A stretch of 64,000 nucleotides of DNA from Melioribacteraceae bacterium (GCA_027030245.1 JALVFE010000013.1:1-64000); one strand, 5' to 3'; numbered from the stretch's first letter, positions 43,938 to 54,451 are shown. Notes: a model not told the origin generated them from the letters alone. A program made the numbers and translations.

Positions 43938-46199
43938 TTATTTAAGCACAACCATTTTATTACCGGCTACAAAATATTCGGCTTCCATTAAGTAATAATA
44001 AACTCCGGAAGATAATTCACTTGCCGGGAAATGATAACTGTGAAATCCGGCGGGTAATACTCCGTTAACTAAAACTTGTATCTTCTCGCCGAGATTGTTA
44101 TAAATTGTAAGCGTTACTTTGGATTTATGGGGCAAACCGAATGTAATGACCGTACCGGCATTAAACGGATTAGGGTAATTTTGCAGCAAAACATAATCCG
44201 GTGGAATTTCAGCGGAATAATTATTTTTCCCGGTATTCACCGATATGCTGTCTGCAATTTTTGTTTCTCCGGTTTTAAATATTACGTTCAACCCGTAAGT
44301 TATGGAAGAATCGTTTCCGGTTATTTCGTCGATAAAAATATACTCGGAGTTTAACAAGCTGTTCCCGTTCGATTTTACCAAACCGGCTGAAGACCAAAAA
44401 TTTTGATTTCCCGCTTTCTTCAATATTTCAAAACCGCTTACGTTAAGTTCTTTAGCAGTGACCCAAGATAAGGTAACCAGTTTATTTTTATAATTCGCTT
44501 CGAATGATTTCAATTCCAAATCTGTTGAGTCGTAGATTCCGGTTTGTTTTGTGTAATAAATATTATCGTAATTCCCGATTGCAATTGCCCAATCCGATTT
44601 ATACGGAGCTTGCCAATTAAAAATTCCCGGATTGATACTGCCGATTTCAATTTCTTGATATTCCTTCTTTGTATCTACGGCAACGGCTTTTAATGCTCCG
44701 GGAATATCTTGCAAATTGATGATTACCGAATCGGCATTTTCCTGATAAACTATGAAATGAAGACGGTCTTTGGTTTTTAGACCGTAACCGCTGGAAAAAT
44801 TGGTATCGGGTAAAAAATCAATTAAAAATCTGGATTTCTCAATCCAGAAAGTTCTGTGTGTTCGTAGTTGTTCCGGATTAGGATAAGGGTAACCGCCGTA
44901 AGCGGGAGACCAAGTTTCGTAAAATCCGAACCATCCGCCCATACCGCCGCTCATTGCTTCCCACCAAATTAAACGGCGGGTTTTATCCATATCCAAATTC
45001 CATTCGCCGTTCGTTCCGTATGATGGATCGTCTTGGCGGTTAAAAGTATGGCGTTCTTCATACAAATGCGGACGTATTGAATCTGCCGTAATATCTTCCA
45101 ACACTTCAGCAAAATTTTTCGGTCCGTATGGCGTTGTAAATAATGTTACTTGGTCTCTTCCGAAGCCGTCGTAAGAATTTATTGTGTTGGGTAACAATAA
45201 TTCTTGACCCCGTGCGGAAAGTAAATGCGGCCAACCGAAATGGGAATCCAAATAAGCTGCCCAAGTTCTTACTTTATCGGGCCCTTTGTTCGCCACCCAT
45301 TCGTGTAAATCGAATCCGTAACCTAAGCTCCAGCCGGGGAGCGGTCCTAATCTAGCGGCAATATAACGCATAATTCTTCTATCTTCTTTTCCGTTTATTC
45401 CTTCGCCTACGCCTATCGGTGTTTGCTTTCTGCTTTCATCGCCCCAAGCCCAAATGTGCAAATGCACTTTTTCTTCCCTTGCCACTTTTAACATTTGTTC
45501 AAGTTTTCTGAAAGTTACCGGATCGGGATTTACGCTGTTGTGTTCCGTGTAACTCAAAACCGGAAATTTGAACCATGAGTTGCCGACAACTTGTGAGTAA
45601 ATTGAGTTACAACCGTTGTTTTTCGCTTCTTGGGCGAATTTAATAAAATCTGCTTCGGTTCCTTCCCTGAATGAATATTCGGATTTGGTTTTGTTCATAT
45701 AAATATTCAGCAAAAAGCCTTTATATTTATTTTCGCCAATTTGTAAAGCATACTTTGAACCGATATGAGTTAAAAATCCGTATGCAGTGGAATCGGGATT
45801 TTCAGTTACGTTAATTACTCCTTTTAATCCGTTTAATTCCAAATCTTCACTTGTAGTTGCATATTCCCAAACTCCGGTACGTGTCGGCGTGAAACGGAAT
45901 TTCCAAATATTGTTTTCGTCGTAAAACATTTCCGTTCTTAAAATTTCCCCCGATGCTTTATGTAAAAATGTTACGACCGCCATTAAATCAAATGGATTTC
46001 CGGTAAAATCCGGATTGTTAATTTCCCATTCCATTGTTTCCCACAAAACCCCGTTGGTAGTATCGTTAATTTTATAAACCGGGAAGGAACTTTCGTTTTG
46101 GGTCTTAAAATTTTCTCTGTTTTCTATGATAATAAACGAAGTAAGAATTAACGAAGAGATTACAAAAAAAAGAATAATTATTCGATAATATTTATACAT
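43938..46199 (-). CDS. T9SS cargo: DUF5060-domain glycoside-hydrolase-like protein
   Basis: The 753-residue protein has an N-terminal signal-anchor-like helix (about 5-26), a beta-sandwich DUF5060 domain (about 45-130; VLWETMEWEINNP, WKFRFTPTRTGVWEY), a TIM-barrel-like catalytic region (about 150-480; HLHIWAWGDESR, WSLGYGFDLHEW, LYEERHTFNRQDDPSYGTNGEW, WWEAMSGGMGGWFGFYE) and a T9SS sorting domain (about 666-753, NYPNPFNAG). The fold resembles DUF4038-type hydrolases that pair with DUF5060, probably acting on a polysaccharide outside the cell. The acidic residues in FDLHEW and WWEAMS are candidates but not proven. It is secreted and anchored or released by the T9SS. Confidence 0.8.
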   Translation of the reverse strand: MYKYYRIIILFFVISSLILTSFIIIENRENFKTQNESSFPVYKINDTTNGVLWETMEWEINNPDFTGNPFDLMAVVTFLHKASGEILRTEMFYDENNIWKFRFTPTRTGVWEYATTSEDLELNGLKGVINVTENPDSTAYGFLTHIGSKYALQIGENKYKGFLLNIYMNKTKSEYSFREGTEADFIKFAQEAKNNGCNSIYSQVVGNSWFKFPVLSYTEHNSVNPDPVTFRKLEQMLKVAREEKVHLHIWAWGDESRKQTPIGVGEGINGKEDRRIMRYIAARLGPLPGWSLGYGFDLHEWVANKGPDKVRTWAAYLDSHFGWPHLLSARGQELLLPNTINSYDGFGRDQVTLFTTPYGPKNFAEVLEDITADSIRPHLYEERHTFNRQDDPSYGTNGEWNLDMDKTRRLIWWEAMSGGMGGWFGFYETWSPAYGGYPYPNPEQLRTHRTFWIEKSRFLIDFLPDTNFSSGYGLKTKDRLHFIVYQENADSVIINLQDIPGALKAVAVDTKKEYQEIEIGSINPGIFNWQAPYKSDWAIAIGNYDNIYYTKQTGIYDSTDLELKSFEANYKNKLVTLSWVTAKELNVSGFEILKKAGNQNFWSSAGLVKSNGNSLLNSEYIFIDEITGNDSSITYGLNVIFKTGETKIADSISVNTGKNNYSAEIPPDYVLLQNYPNPFNAGTVITFGLPHKSKVTLTIYNNLGEKIQVLVNGVLPAGFHSYHFPASELSSGVYYYLMEAEYFVAGNKMVVLK

Positions 46200-46371
46200 G
46201 CGGATATTCTTTTACAATTTTAAGAATATAGAATAGTGAGTAAATTTGAGAATTACAAGGTCAAAAATTAATCGAAAATCCGGATTAACGATATTAGCAC
46301 AAAACGTCTTCTTTATATATATTTCGTATCTTTATTTAGATGATTTAGTTTGTAAAATATAGGAACCCCAG

Positions 46372-47211
46372 ATGGAAAACAAAGAAGTAAAAGTTGCAAT
46401 AATTGATTTATATAACAACGAACCGAACCAAGGCATGCGGTGTTTGAAAGATATTCTCAGGGAAACCGACGGGAAAGTAAACGGTGTAAAAGTTTCTTAT
46501 GATATTTTCGAAGCAAGATACAAAGGCGATGTCCCCGGTTTGGAATATGATATTTATTTATCTTCCGGCGGTCCGGGTGATCCTTTCGACGGCAAAGGCA
46601 CTCAGTGGGAAAAAGATTATTTTGTTCTTTTAGATAGAATATGGTCGAATAATCAAAATGAAAATAGGAAGAAATATATTTTCTTTATTTGCCATTCGTT
46701 TCAAATTATGGCGCGTTATTTTAAGTTTGGTGAAGTGATAAAAAGAAAATCGCGTTCTTTCGGTATTGTCCCGATTCACAAAACCGAAGACGGCAAGCGC
46801 GACCCGTTGTTAAAAGGCTTACCCGATGTATTCTACGGCGCCGATTTCCGCTCTTGGCAAGTTGTACAACCGGATAAAAAGGTAATGAATGAGTTGGGCG
46901 CTAAAATTTTATGTTTGGAAAAAATCCGTCCGCATGTTCCGTTGGAACGCGCTCTAATGGCGGTAAGAATTTCGAACGAAATTGTGGGTACGCAATTTCA
47001 TCCCGAAGCCGATCCGGCAAGTATGTATTATCATTTCAAAAAACCGGAAAAACAAGCCGAAGTTATAAAAGAATACGGAGAGAAAAAATTGCGGGAAATG
47101 GTTGAACATTTGGAAAATCCCGATAATATTACATTGACACGTAATACGGTCTTGCCTAATTTTTTGCGGGGTGCAATATCCGAACTTTTTCCCGTGGAAG
47201 AGACGGTTTAG
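46372..47211 (+). CDS. Class I glutamine amidotransferase-like protein
   Basis: The 279-residue protein has the GATase class I fold: YLSSGGPGDPF, nucleophile C107 in FFICHSFQ, and the H210/E212 pair of the catalytic triad in GTQFHPEAD. It lacks a fused synthetase domain, so it works alone or with a separate partner. C-terminal residues (about 225-279) form an unrecognised helical tail. The family in general transfers glutamine ammonia; the acceptor here is unknown. AGGA lies about 10 bases before the ATG. It converges on the membrane protein at 47214. Confidence 0.85.
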   Translation: MENKEVKVAIIDLYNNEPNQGMRCLKDILRETDGKVNGVKVSYDIFEARYKGDVPGLEYDIYLSSGGPGDPFDGKGTQWEKDYFVLLDRIWSNNQNENRKKYIFFICHSFQIMARYFKFGEVIKRKSRSFGIVPIHKTEDGKRDPLLKGLPDVFYGADFRSWQVVQPDKKVMNELGAKILCLEKIRPHVPLERALMAVRISNEIVGTQFHPEADPASMYYHFKKPEKQAEVIKEYGEKKLREMVEHLENPDNITLTRNTVLPNFLRGAISELFPVEETV

Positions 47212-47213
47212 TT

Positions 47214-47837
47214 TTATAACATTTTATAGAAAACAGCCGGATCAGCCTTGTCGCGCGCAAACCCTAATTTTATTAAATATTTCTGATGCGCTTCAACGTC
47301 GCTCCGTGCAATTAATTTTTTAATCCCTTCTTTTTTGAACAAACCGTCTTCCGCAAAATATACAAACCTTGCATTCTTGAGATCGCGGTAGTCCGGAATT
47401 GCGTAATCGAGAATAATCTCAGCTTCTCCGGGAGAAATAAGTTTATAACTTATTAAACCGACGGGGAAAATATTTCTGAGAATAAAATATAGTTTACCGT
47501 TACTTATTTTTTCTTTTGTGATGCCGGGGAAGAAGTGCTTTATATCTTCGAAATATAAGTCATAGAATTTCTTTAACATGTTGCATTTGTGCGGTTCAAG
47601 TAACACCAACGAAAAGTATTCATCCTTTTTATACATTTGGATTAAATAAAAAATGTCGATGAGCGCAATATAACTGTTCAGTATCAATACAGGATAAGCT
47701 TTTATCAAAAAGCCATAAAGAGCAAAAGACGATGCTCCTAATAAATTTATTCTGCGCAACCACCAAATGTTTTTCATCGTAAGTGAAAGGGCAATTAGAA
47801 AAGAACCCGTATACCCGATAATTTCATAAACGTTCAT
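47214..47837 (-). CDS. YgjV-like membrane protein with C-terminal acetyltransferase-like region
   Basis: The ATG at 47837 is preferred: CGGAG precedes it by about 7 bases, while the frame's upstream start (47864) is a TTG without support. The 207-residue product has three N-terminal helices (about 3-22, 27-45, 47-68; YTGSFLIALSLTMKNIWWLR is typical of YgjV-type proteins), then a soluble region (about 75-207) with GLISYKLISPGEAEIILDYAIP and HQKYLIKLGFARD. The last motif recalls GNAT acetyltransferase ends. Function is unknown. Confidence 0.65.
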   Translation of the reverse strand: MNVYEIIGYTGSFLIALSLTMKNIWWLRRINLLGASSFALYGFLIKAYPVLILNSYIALIDIFYLIQMYKKDEYFSLVLLEPHKCNMLKKFYDLYFEDIKHFFPGITKEKISNGKLYFILRNIFPVGLISYKLISPGEAEIILDYAIPDYRDLKNARFVYFAEDGLFKKEGIKKLIARSDVEAHQKYLIKLGFARDKADPAVFYKML

Positions 47838-47960
47838 AAAAAACTCCGGAATTTTAGAAGTCAAAAATACGGAAAACTATAATTTGTAACGCTTTTTTAT
47901 TCGTTTTGTGTCTTTGCAATTAATTATTTTAGGAAATAAAAAAATATTTTCGGAGCCTTT

Positions 47961-48710
47961 GTGGAAGACTTTTATTCGATTATCCTTTTATTTGTTCTTG
48001 GCGCCGTAGCCGGTTTTATTAATGTTATGGCCGGCGGCGGTTCTTCCATAACGTTACCGGCATTAATATTTCTCGGATTAGACCCCAATGTGGCAAACGG
48101 CACAAATAGAATAGCTTTAATTTTCCAAAATCTTTCCGCGGCTGTTTCATTCAAAAGGGAAGACGTAAGTCAATTAAAAATAAGTATTCTCCTTGCTTTT
48201 CTTACTTTACCCGGTGCAATAATCGGTGCGGTTATTGCCACGAATATTAGTAATTATTTGTTCAAACAAATCTTGGGAATCGTAATGATTGCCGTTGTTA
48301 TTACAATGGTGCTTCCGAAAAAAGTTAAGGAAGAGTATAAAAGCAAAGTCACTAAAATTCCCTGGACAATTTACCCGGTTATGTTTTTTATCGGTTTTTA
48401 CGGCGGATTTATTCAGCTCGGGGTTGGATTTTTATTAATGGCAGCATTGCACTACATCTTAAAAGTTAATTTAGTTTTTGTTAATATGCACAAAGTAATT
48501 ATCGTATTAGTTTATACTATCCCGGCATTGTTTATTTTTATTTTGAACCGTCAGGTAAATTGGGAATGGGGATTAAGTCTTGCGATAGGCAATTCCATCG
48601 GCGCTTGGTGGTCGGCAAAATTATCGGTTAAAAAAGGTGAAAAAATAATTAGGATAGTTTTAATTTTTGCAATTATAATAATGTCATTCAAACTTTTAAA
48701 TATATTTTAA
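47961..48710 (+). CDS. TauE/SafE family permease
   Basis: The 249-residue integral membrane protein has about eight helices in the two-repeat arrangement of sulfite exporter TauE/SafE-like transporters. The first repeat has GFINVMAGGGSSITLPAL and the second GFYGGFIQLGVGFLLMAAL, both matching the conserved GxxxG-rich helices of the family. Substrates include sulfite, sulfoacetate and other organic anions; the one here is unknown. The start is GTG at 47961 with CGGAG before it. It is followed after 9 bases by a methyltransferase gene. Confidence 0.88.
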   Translation: MEDFYSIILLFVLGAVAGFINVMAGGGSSITLPALIFLGLDPNVANGTNRIALIFQNLSAAVSFKREDVSQLKISILLAFLTLPGAIIGAVIATNISNYLFKQILGIVMIAVVITMVLPKKVKEEYKSKVTKIPWTIYPVMFFIGFYGGFIQLGVGFLLMAALHYILKVNLVFVNMHKVIIVLVYTIPALFIFILNRQVNWEWGLSLAIGNSIGAWWSAKLSVKKGEKIIRIVLIFAIIIMSFKLLNIF

Positions 48711-48719
48711 GGGTAATCT

Positions 48720-49331
48720 ATGGACGATAAAATTCATTGGTACGACGGATTGTTTTATGATAAACTTATCGCGCCTAATCAAGATAAGCTATTCAAATTG
48801 ATAAAAAATCTTATTAAACCCGGAACAACGGTAATCGATATCGGCTGCGGAACGGGAAGGCTTCCGTTCTATTTATCGATGCACTGTAGCAAAGTTATTG
48901 GGATAGACTTTTCTTCGAAAAACATTAAACTTGCTAATTTGAGAAAAGAAAAAAAGCAGATACGGAATGTTGAATTTTTTCACGGGGACGCTCTGAAATT
49001 TCAAAACCCCGGAAACGGAAAATTCGATTATGCCGTTATTACTTATGTTTTACACGAAATGCCTCCCGGTGAAAGAATAAAAATGTTGAAGAAAATGAAA
49101 CAATTGGCAAATAAAATTATTATTGGAGATTATGTGGTTCCCGTCCCCGATTCCTTTTACGGAAAGCTTACGCGTATAGTCGAGTTTCTCGCGGGGAAAG
49201 ATCATAATACAAATTTTAAAGATTACGTAAAGCGCGGTGGATTGTATTTTTTGCTTGAACAATCGGAGCTGACTATAGTAAAGGAAATAAAACGGTTGCC
49301 GAATATGGCGCATCTTGTTTTAGCGGAGTAA
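48720..49331 (+). CDS. Class I SAM-dependent methyltransferase
   Basis: The 203-residue protein has the class I Rossmann methyltransferase fold: TVIDIGCGTGRLPFYL (motif I, S-adenosylmethionine binding), VIGIDFSSKNIKLA (motif II), HGDALKFQ and FDYAVITYVLHEM (motif IV). Methyltransferases of this sort act on small molecules or quinones; the substrate is not evident. It lies 9 bases after the permease gene and converges on the threonylcarbamoyl-AMP synthase gene, with 1 base between them. Confidence 0.88.
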   Translation: MDDKIHWYDGLFYDKLIAPNQDKLFKLIKNLIKPGTTVIDIGCGTGRLPFYLSMHCSKVIGIDFSSKNIKLANLRKEKKQIRNVEFFHGDALKFQNPGNGKFDYAVITYVLHEMPPGERIKMLKKMKQLANKIIIGDYVVPVPDSFYGKLTRIVEFLAGKDHNTNFKDYVKRGGLYFLLEQSELTIVKEIKRLPNMAHLVLAE

Positions 49332-49332
49332 A

Positions 49333-50310
49333 TTATTTTTCGTATTTCTTAACGGCTTTTTTTAAGCGGTCCATTATTGCAATGCCCAACCCGGTTTCCG
49401 GCACAGGCTCAACATATATTAGATCCAAGCCGGAAGTTTCAAGTTCGTGCAAAGCCGAGAATAAATTTGCCGCTGCTTCCTTTGTATCCCCATTCTTTGA
49501 TAAGAAAAGAATTTTTGCGAAATTTAATTTAACCCCAGGTTCCTTAAAAAATAAAGCTCCCACTCTCTTTGTTCTTGTTTCCGTTTCCATTTTATCATCA
49601 AAAAAACGGATTGGAATATTTGGAGAATAATGAAAGGGTAATCTCCCGGGAGAAAGCGGATTTGAATCTTCCGACTCGGTATAATGTTTCTTTAACTGAC
49701 CCGTTACCGATTCGATTTGTTCCAAAGGAATACCGCCTGGTCTGAGTAATACGGGTTCTTCATTTACAAAACCGATTATTGTCGATTCAACCCCAACTTT
49801 ACAACTTCCGCCGTCGAGTATAATATCCACTTTTTTGCCTAATTGTTTTACTACGTGTTGGGCGGTCGTCGGACTCAATTCTCCGAAAGCGTTTGCGCTC
49901 GGTGCCGCAATAGGTCTGCCTGAGAGTTTGATCAATTCCAGGGCAACAGGATGATCGGGCATCCTGACGGCTACGGTAGGATTGCCTGCGGTTACGATCT
50001 CCGGTACCACATCCTTTTTGGGCAAAACCAAAGTTAAAGGTCCCGGCCAAAATTTATCGATAAGTTTATAGATTAATTGATTTCCGGTTTCCGCTAATTT
50101 TTCCAAGTCGCTTTTATCCGCTATATGTAAAATTAAAGGATTGAAGGTAGGCCGGTTTTTAGCTTCGAAAATTTTTGAAACGGCAATGGGATTAAGCCCG
50201 TCGGCTCCCAGTCCGTAAACCGTTTCGGTAGGGAACGCAACAAGTTTCCCGTTTTTAATAAACTCGGCAGCCTTTTTAATATTTTCGGATGATGCTGGTA
50301 ATATTTTCAT
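49333..50310 (-). CDS. L-threonylcarbamoyladenylate synthase (Sua5/TsaC family)
   Basis: This enzyme makes threonylcarbamoyl-AMP for the t6A37 modification of tRNAs that read ANN codons. It has the YrdC-like domain (KLVAFPTETVYGLGAD, LTLVLPKK, GGSCKVGVESTI) and a C-terminal Sua5-type extension (about 215-325), so it is the longer Sua5 form. The start at 50310 (MKILPASSEN) is chosen over an upstream TTG at 50376, because the family usually begins a few residues before the KLVAFPTET motif and the longer form would overlap the divergent gene's start. The enzyme is cytoplasmic and essential in many bacteria. Confidence 0.9.
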   Translation of the reverse strand: MKILPASSENIKKAAEFIKNGKLVAFPTETVYGLGADGLNPIAVSKIFEAKNRPTFNPLILHIADKSDLEKLAETGNQLIYKLIDKFWPGPLTLVLPKKDVVPEIVTAGNPTVAVRMPDHPVALELIKLSGRPIAAPSANAFGELSPTTAQHVVKQLGKKVDIILDGGSCKVGVESTIIGFVNEEPVLLRPGGIPLEQIESVTGQLKKHYTESEDSNPLSPGRLPFHYSPNIPIRFFDDKMETETRTKRVGALFFKEPGVKLNFAKILFLSKNGDTKEAAANLFSALHELETSGLDLIYVEPVPETGLGIAIMDRLKKAVKKYEK

Positions 50311-50375
50311 AAATTTAAAAAATGCTTTTTCAAACATAAATAACATTTCGGTTATTAAAAAATAACGGGGTTTCA

Positions 50376-51140
50376 ATGAGTGAACTTTCCGAATTAAAAA
50401 AGTTCTGTAAACTACTTGCCGATGAAAGCGGAAAAGTAATCAATAAATATTTTCTCAGCGGAGTAGGTGTTGAGTTTAAAGAAGACAAATCGCCGGTTAC
50501 GGTTGCGGATAAAAAAGCGGAAGAAATTATAAGGAACTTAATAAACAAAGAATTTCCGGATCACGGAATAGTTGGGGAAGAGTTCGGCAAAGAAAATGCC
50601 GGCTCTGAATATCAATGGATTATCGACCCGATTGACGGAACGAAAAGTTTTATTCACGGTATGATTACGTTCGGTACATTAATTGCACTTTTAAAAAACG
50701 GTGAACCGGTTTTGGGCGTAATTAATCAACCAGTGCTAGATTTGTTTTTGATTGGGGATAATCAAACTGCGGAATTAAACGGCATAAAAACGAAAGTAAG
50801 AAAAACGGAAAATTTAGAAGAAGCGTTATTGTTAACCACAGATCACTTAAATGTTGAAAAATACCAGAATATTAAAAAGTTTGAAAAACTGATTCATAGC
50901 GTTAAACTTTACAGAACTTGGGGAAATTGCTTCGGGTATTATCTTGTAGCGGCGGGTTTGGCGGATATAATGATTGATCCGATTATGTCGATATGGGATA
51001 CTGCCGCTTTAATTCCCGTAATTAAAGGAGCCGGCGGAATAATAACTGATTATCACGGTCAAGATCCTATGAAGGGGAACAGCATTATTGCCGCAACGCC
51101 TGCATTACACAAACCGGTGATAGAAATATTGAATTCATGA
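50376..51140 (+). CDS. hisN: Inositol-monophosphatase family, HisN-like histidinol phosphatase
   Basis: The 254-residue enzyme has the metal-binding motifs of the family: E68/E69 in VGEEFG and D84 to D87 in WIIDPIDGTKSF, plus WDTAALIPVIKGAGG near the C-terminus. The sequence DPIDGTKSFIHG followed by FGTLIALL is typical of the HisN-type histidinol-phosphatases rather than inositol monophosphatases, but substrate assignment in this family is uncertain. The ATG at 50376 is the first start after a good A/G-rich leader (ACGGGGTTTCA). It is divergent from the Sua5-type gene. Confidence 0.8.
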   Translation: MSELSELKKFCKLLADESGKVINKYFLSGVGVEFKEDKSPVTVADKKAEEIIRNLINKEFPDHGIVGEEFGKENAGSEYQWIIDPIDGTKSFIHGMITFGTLIALLKNGEPVLGVINQPVLDLFLIGDNQTAELNGIKTKVRKTENLEEALLLTTDHLNVEKYQNIKKFEKLIHSVKLYRTWGNCFGYYLVAAGLADIMIDPIMSIWDTAALIPVIKGAGGIITDYHGQDPMKGNSIIAATPALHKPVIEILNS

Positions 51141-51169
51141 TAAGATTATTGTTTGCAATCTCCGGATGG

Positions 51170-51222
51170 AACTTTGAAACTTAACGCTTGTAAAAGCATC
51201 TTACGATATCAAAGTTAGGAGG
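51170..51222 (+). promoter_or_regulatory. Stem structure next to the trxA ribosome binding site
   Basis: AACTTTGA (51170-51177) pairs with TCAAAGTT (51209-51216), enclosing a second small stem, GCTT at about 51186 with AAGC at 51194. The right arm is immediately followed by AGGAGG (51217-51222), the ribosome binding site of trxA. Folding could affect access to it. No metabolite-binding structure is recognised. Confidence 0.35.
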
Positions 51223-51231
51223 TGTTAGCAA

Positions 51232-51576
51232 ATGAACGCAGTAAAAAATGTAGTGGAAGTTTCCGATATGAATTTCGATAATGAAGTTTTGGCATCGGAT
51301 TTACCTGTATTAGTAGATTTCTGGGCGCCCTGGTGTGCACCTTGTAGAATCGTTGCTCCTGTTGTAGAGGAAATTGCAAACGACTTACAAGGGAAATTAA
51401 AGGTTGTTAAACTAAATACCGATGAAAACCCGGTAATTGCACAGCGATACGGAATAATGAGCATTCCAACGTTGGGAATATTCAAAAACGGAGTAATGGT
51501 AAATTCGGTTATAGGTGCGGTGCCAAAGGCTCATCTGATGCAAAGCATTACGCCTTATCTCGATTCGATTAATTAA
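51232..51576 (+). CDS. trxA: Thioredoxin with CAPC active site
   Basis: The 114-residue protein is a typical thioredoxin: a beta strand ending in [20 protein letters not shown] (active-site cysteines C35 and C38), then the cis-proline segment [13 protein letters not shown] (P at about 80). It reduces disulfides in cytoplasmic proteins. The active site reads C-A-P-C instead of the usual C-G-P-C. It has a strong AGGAGG at proper spacing and a rho-independent terminator. It is the only gene in its unit. Confidence 0.92.
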   Translation: MNAVKNVVEVSDMNFDNEVLASDLPVLVDFWAPWCAPCRIVAPVVEEIANDLQGKLKVVKLNTDENPVIAQRYGIMSIPTLGIFKNGVMVNSVIGAVPKAHLMQSITPYLDSIN

Positions 51577-51599
51577 AATAAAAATTCCGCCAATGTTTT

Positions 51600-51638
51600 A
51601 AGAAGCAATTGAAAACCGAATCAATTGCTTCTTTTTTT
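51600..51638 (+). terminator. Rho-independent terminator after trxA
   Basis: AAGAAGCAATTGA (51600-51612) pairs with TCAATTGCTTCTT (51621-51633) around an 8-base loop. It is followed by a run of T to 51638, a canonical intrinsic terminator, about 25 bases after the trxA stop. Confidence 0.92.
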
Positions 51639-51681
51639 ATTTTAAATTACTTTTTCGTAAAAAGAAAATGACGGTTCGAAA

Positions 51682-52197
51682 ATGAAAGGAAAAATCGAAT
51701 TAGTAAAAGGTGATATTACAAAATTAAAAGTGGACGCAATTGTAAATGCGGCTAACAACTCCTTGCTCGGCGGCGGGGGAGTGGACGGTGCCATTCATCG
51801 TGCTGCGGGTCCGCAATTACTTGAAGAATGTAAAACATTAAACGGTTGTGCAACGGGAGACGCAAAAATTACGAAAGGTTACAACCTTCCGGCAAAGTAT
51901 GTTATTCATACAGTCGGACCGGTTTGGCACGGCGGAAATAATAATGAGGACGGATTATTGAAAAGTTGCTACAAGAGGTCTTTGGAAGTAGCGCTTGAAA
52001 ACAATGTTAAAACAATTGCATTTCCGTCTATCAGTACGGGGGTTTACCGTTTCCCGATCGAACGTGCCGCACGTATAGCATTCAATACGGTGAAAGACTT
52101 TTTGGAAAAACATGACGGAATTGAAAAAGTAATTTTTGTTACTTTCAGCGATTACGATTTTAATGTTTACAAAAAGATTATTGATGCTGATAAATAA
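51682..52197 (+). CDS. Macrodomain ADP-ribose hydrolase (O-acetyl-ADP-ribose deacetylase type)
   Basis: The 171-residue protein is a MacroD/YmdB-type macrodomain. It has [21 protein letters not shown] with N22-N25 contacting the adenine/ribose, the glycine-rich loop [15 protein letters not shown], and [12 protein letters not shown]. Such enzymes remove ADP-ribose from proteins or hydrolyse O-acetyl-ADP-ribose. It is cytoplasmic. A pairing with an ADP-ribosyltransferase or sirtuin gene is not visible in the neighbourhood. Confidence 0.92.
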   Translation: MKGKIELVKGDITKLKVDAIVNAANNSLLGGGGVDGAIHRAAGPQLLEECKTLNGCATGDAKITKGYNLPAKYVIHTVGPVWHGGNNNEDGLLKSCYKRSLEVALENNVKTIAFPSISTGVYRFPIERAARIAFNTVKDFLEKHDGIEKVIFVTFSDYDFNVYKKIIDADK

Positions 52198-52227
52198 AAA
52201 ACCCTATTTGAAAAATCCAAATAGGGT
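52195..52227 (-). terminator. Rho-independent terminator for the gene at 52264
   Basis: ACCCTATTTG (52201-52210) pairs with CAAATAGGGT (52218-52227) around AAAAATC. On the minus strand the T-rich stretch (TTTTTTA, 52195-52200) follows the stem, so it terminates the minus-strand gene. It overlaps the stop codon of the macrodomain gene at its other end. Confidence 0.85.
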
Positions 52228-52263
52228 AAACAAGGGAGTAATAAAATAATGGGTTTTAATTTA

Positions 52264-52719
52264 TTAAAGCTCTTTTTCTACAGCCGAGTTATTTCTCATT
52301 ACAAAATATGATTGTTTGCTTTTTTTCTTTTTAGGAGCTTTGTTTTTCTTCTTCTGGAATTTTTTCCCGCCGTTGTCAAACAATTGCTCGTTTGTTAAAT
52401 ATTTCCATACATCTTTTTCATTTATGTCGTATAGCGTATCTCCGACTTGAAAGAAGTGGATTTCTCCGACGATTTTAATTTCGGGAACATCCGCACCTTC
52501 GTTTTCAAAATTATATTGCAAAATTTTATGTTGGTTATTCGGTAAGAAATTGTATATGCCCGTTCTAACTTGGTTTCCGTCAAGCCAAAGCATCATAGAG
52601 TAATCCTGATATTCCGTATCCCTCATTTTGTAGCCTAACTTGTAGCTCAAAAACGAAAGCAGACCTATACTAAAAACAATTGCAATAACAAGAACGGTAT
52701 TTTTGTTGGAATTTTTCAT
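52264..52719 (-). CDS. Unrecognised single-pass membrane protein with lysine-rich tail
   Basis: The 151-residue protein has an N-terminal transmembrane helix (about 8-28, TVLVIAIVFSIGLLSFLSYKLGY), then a mostly hydrophilic region and a basic, low-complexity end (NGGKKFQKKKNKAPKKKKSK). AAGGAG precedes the ATG at a good distance. No family is recognised; the basic tail may bind nucleic acid or membrane. It ends at a clear terminator. Confidence 0.65.
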   Translation of the reverse strand: MKNSNKNTVLVIAIVFSIGLLSFLSYKLGYKMRDTEYQDYSMMLWLDGNQVRTGIYNFLPNNQHKILQYNFENEGADVPEIKIVGEIHFFQVGDTLYDINEKDVWKYLTNEQLFDNGGKKFQKKKNKAPKKKKSKQSYFVMRNNSAVEKEL

Positions 52720-52920
52720 AATTACTCCTTTTGAAATTATACTTCAGCCCTAATGACCGGATTTTTTTAACCCAAATGAGCAGAAAAAAAACAAAATATT
52801 TGTGATGTTAATCAACCTCGTGGCGGAAATTCTCATTTTGATCGTAACAATTTAAGAAATTTGTTTGACAACAGGATAAAATGTTAACGAAGAGGCAAAC
52901 AATCTGCTTTCTTTGAAATA

Positions 52921-52954
52921 AAAAATTAGCCGGTTCGTATTAAACGACCGGCTA
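52921..52954 (-). terminator. Rho-independent terminator of enolase
   Basis: TAGCCGGT and ACCGGCTA pair over at least 7 bases (52927-52933 with 52948-52954), and on the minus strand a T tract (AATTTTTTATTT) follows. It is directly downstream of eno, 7 bases past the stop at 52961. Confidence 0.85.
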
Positions 52955-52960
52955 TTAAAA

Positions 52961-54256
<1,296 letters not shown>

Positions 54257-54399
54257 TTACTCCTATTAAATAATTTTATGTCTATGAAAACTTATAAAAA
54301 AAGGGAAGTAATATCAATTTGAAAGGTATAAATGGTAAAGAAATTTACGAATAATGTTTGTATTTTTTGAAGATAAAAGTCGGGAAGGGAATTATTAAC

Positions 54400-54428
54400 T
54401 TTGTTTTGTGTTACTACATTATTATAAT
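54400..54428 (+). promoter_or_regulatory. Possible promoter of the tRNA-Arg gene
   Basis: TTTG at 54400-54403 and TATAATTA from 54423 are separated by 19 bases, close to the Bacteroidota promoter layout, although the downstream box is nearer TATAAT than TAnnTTTG. The tRNA begins 24 bases further on. Confidence 0.35.
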
Positions 54429-54451
54429 TACAATCTGAAAATTTATTGATT

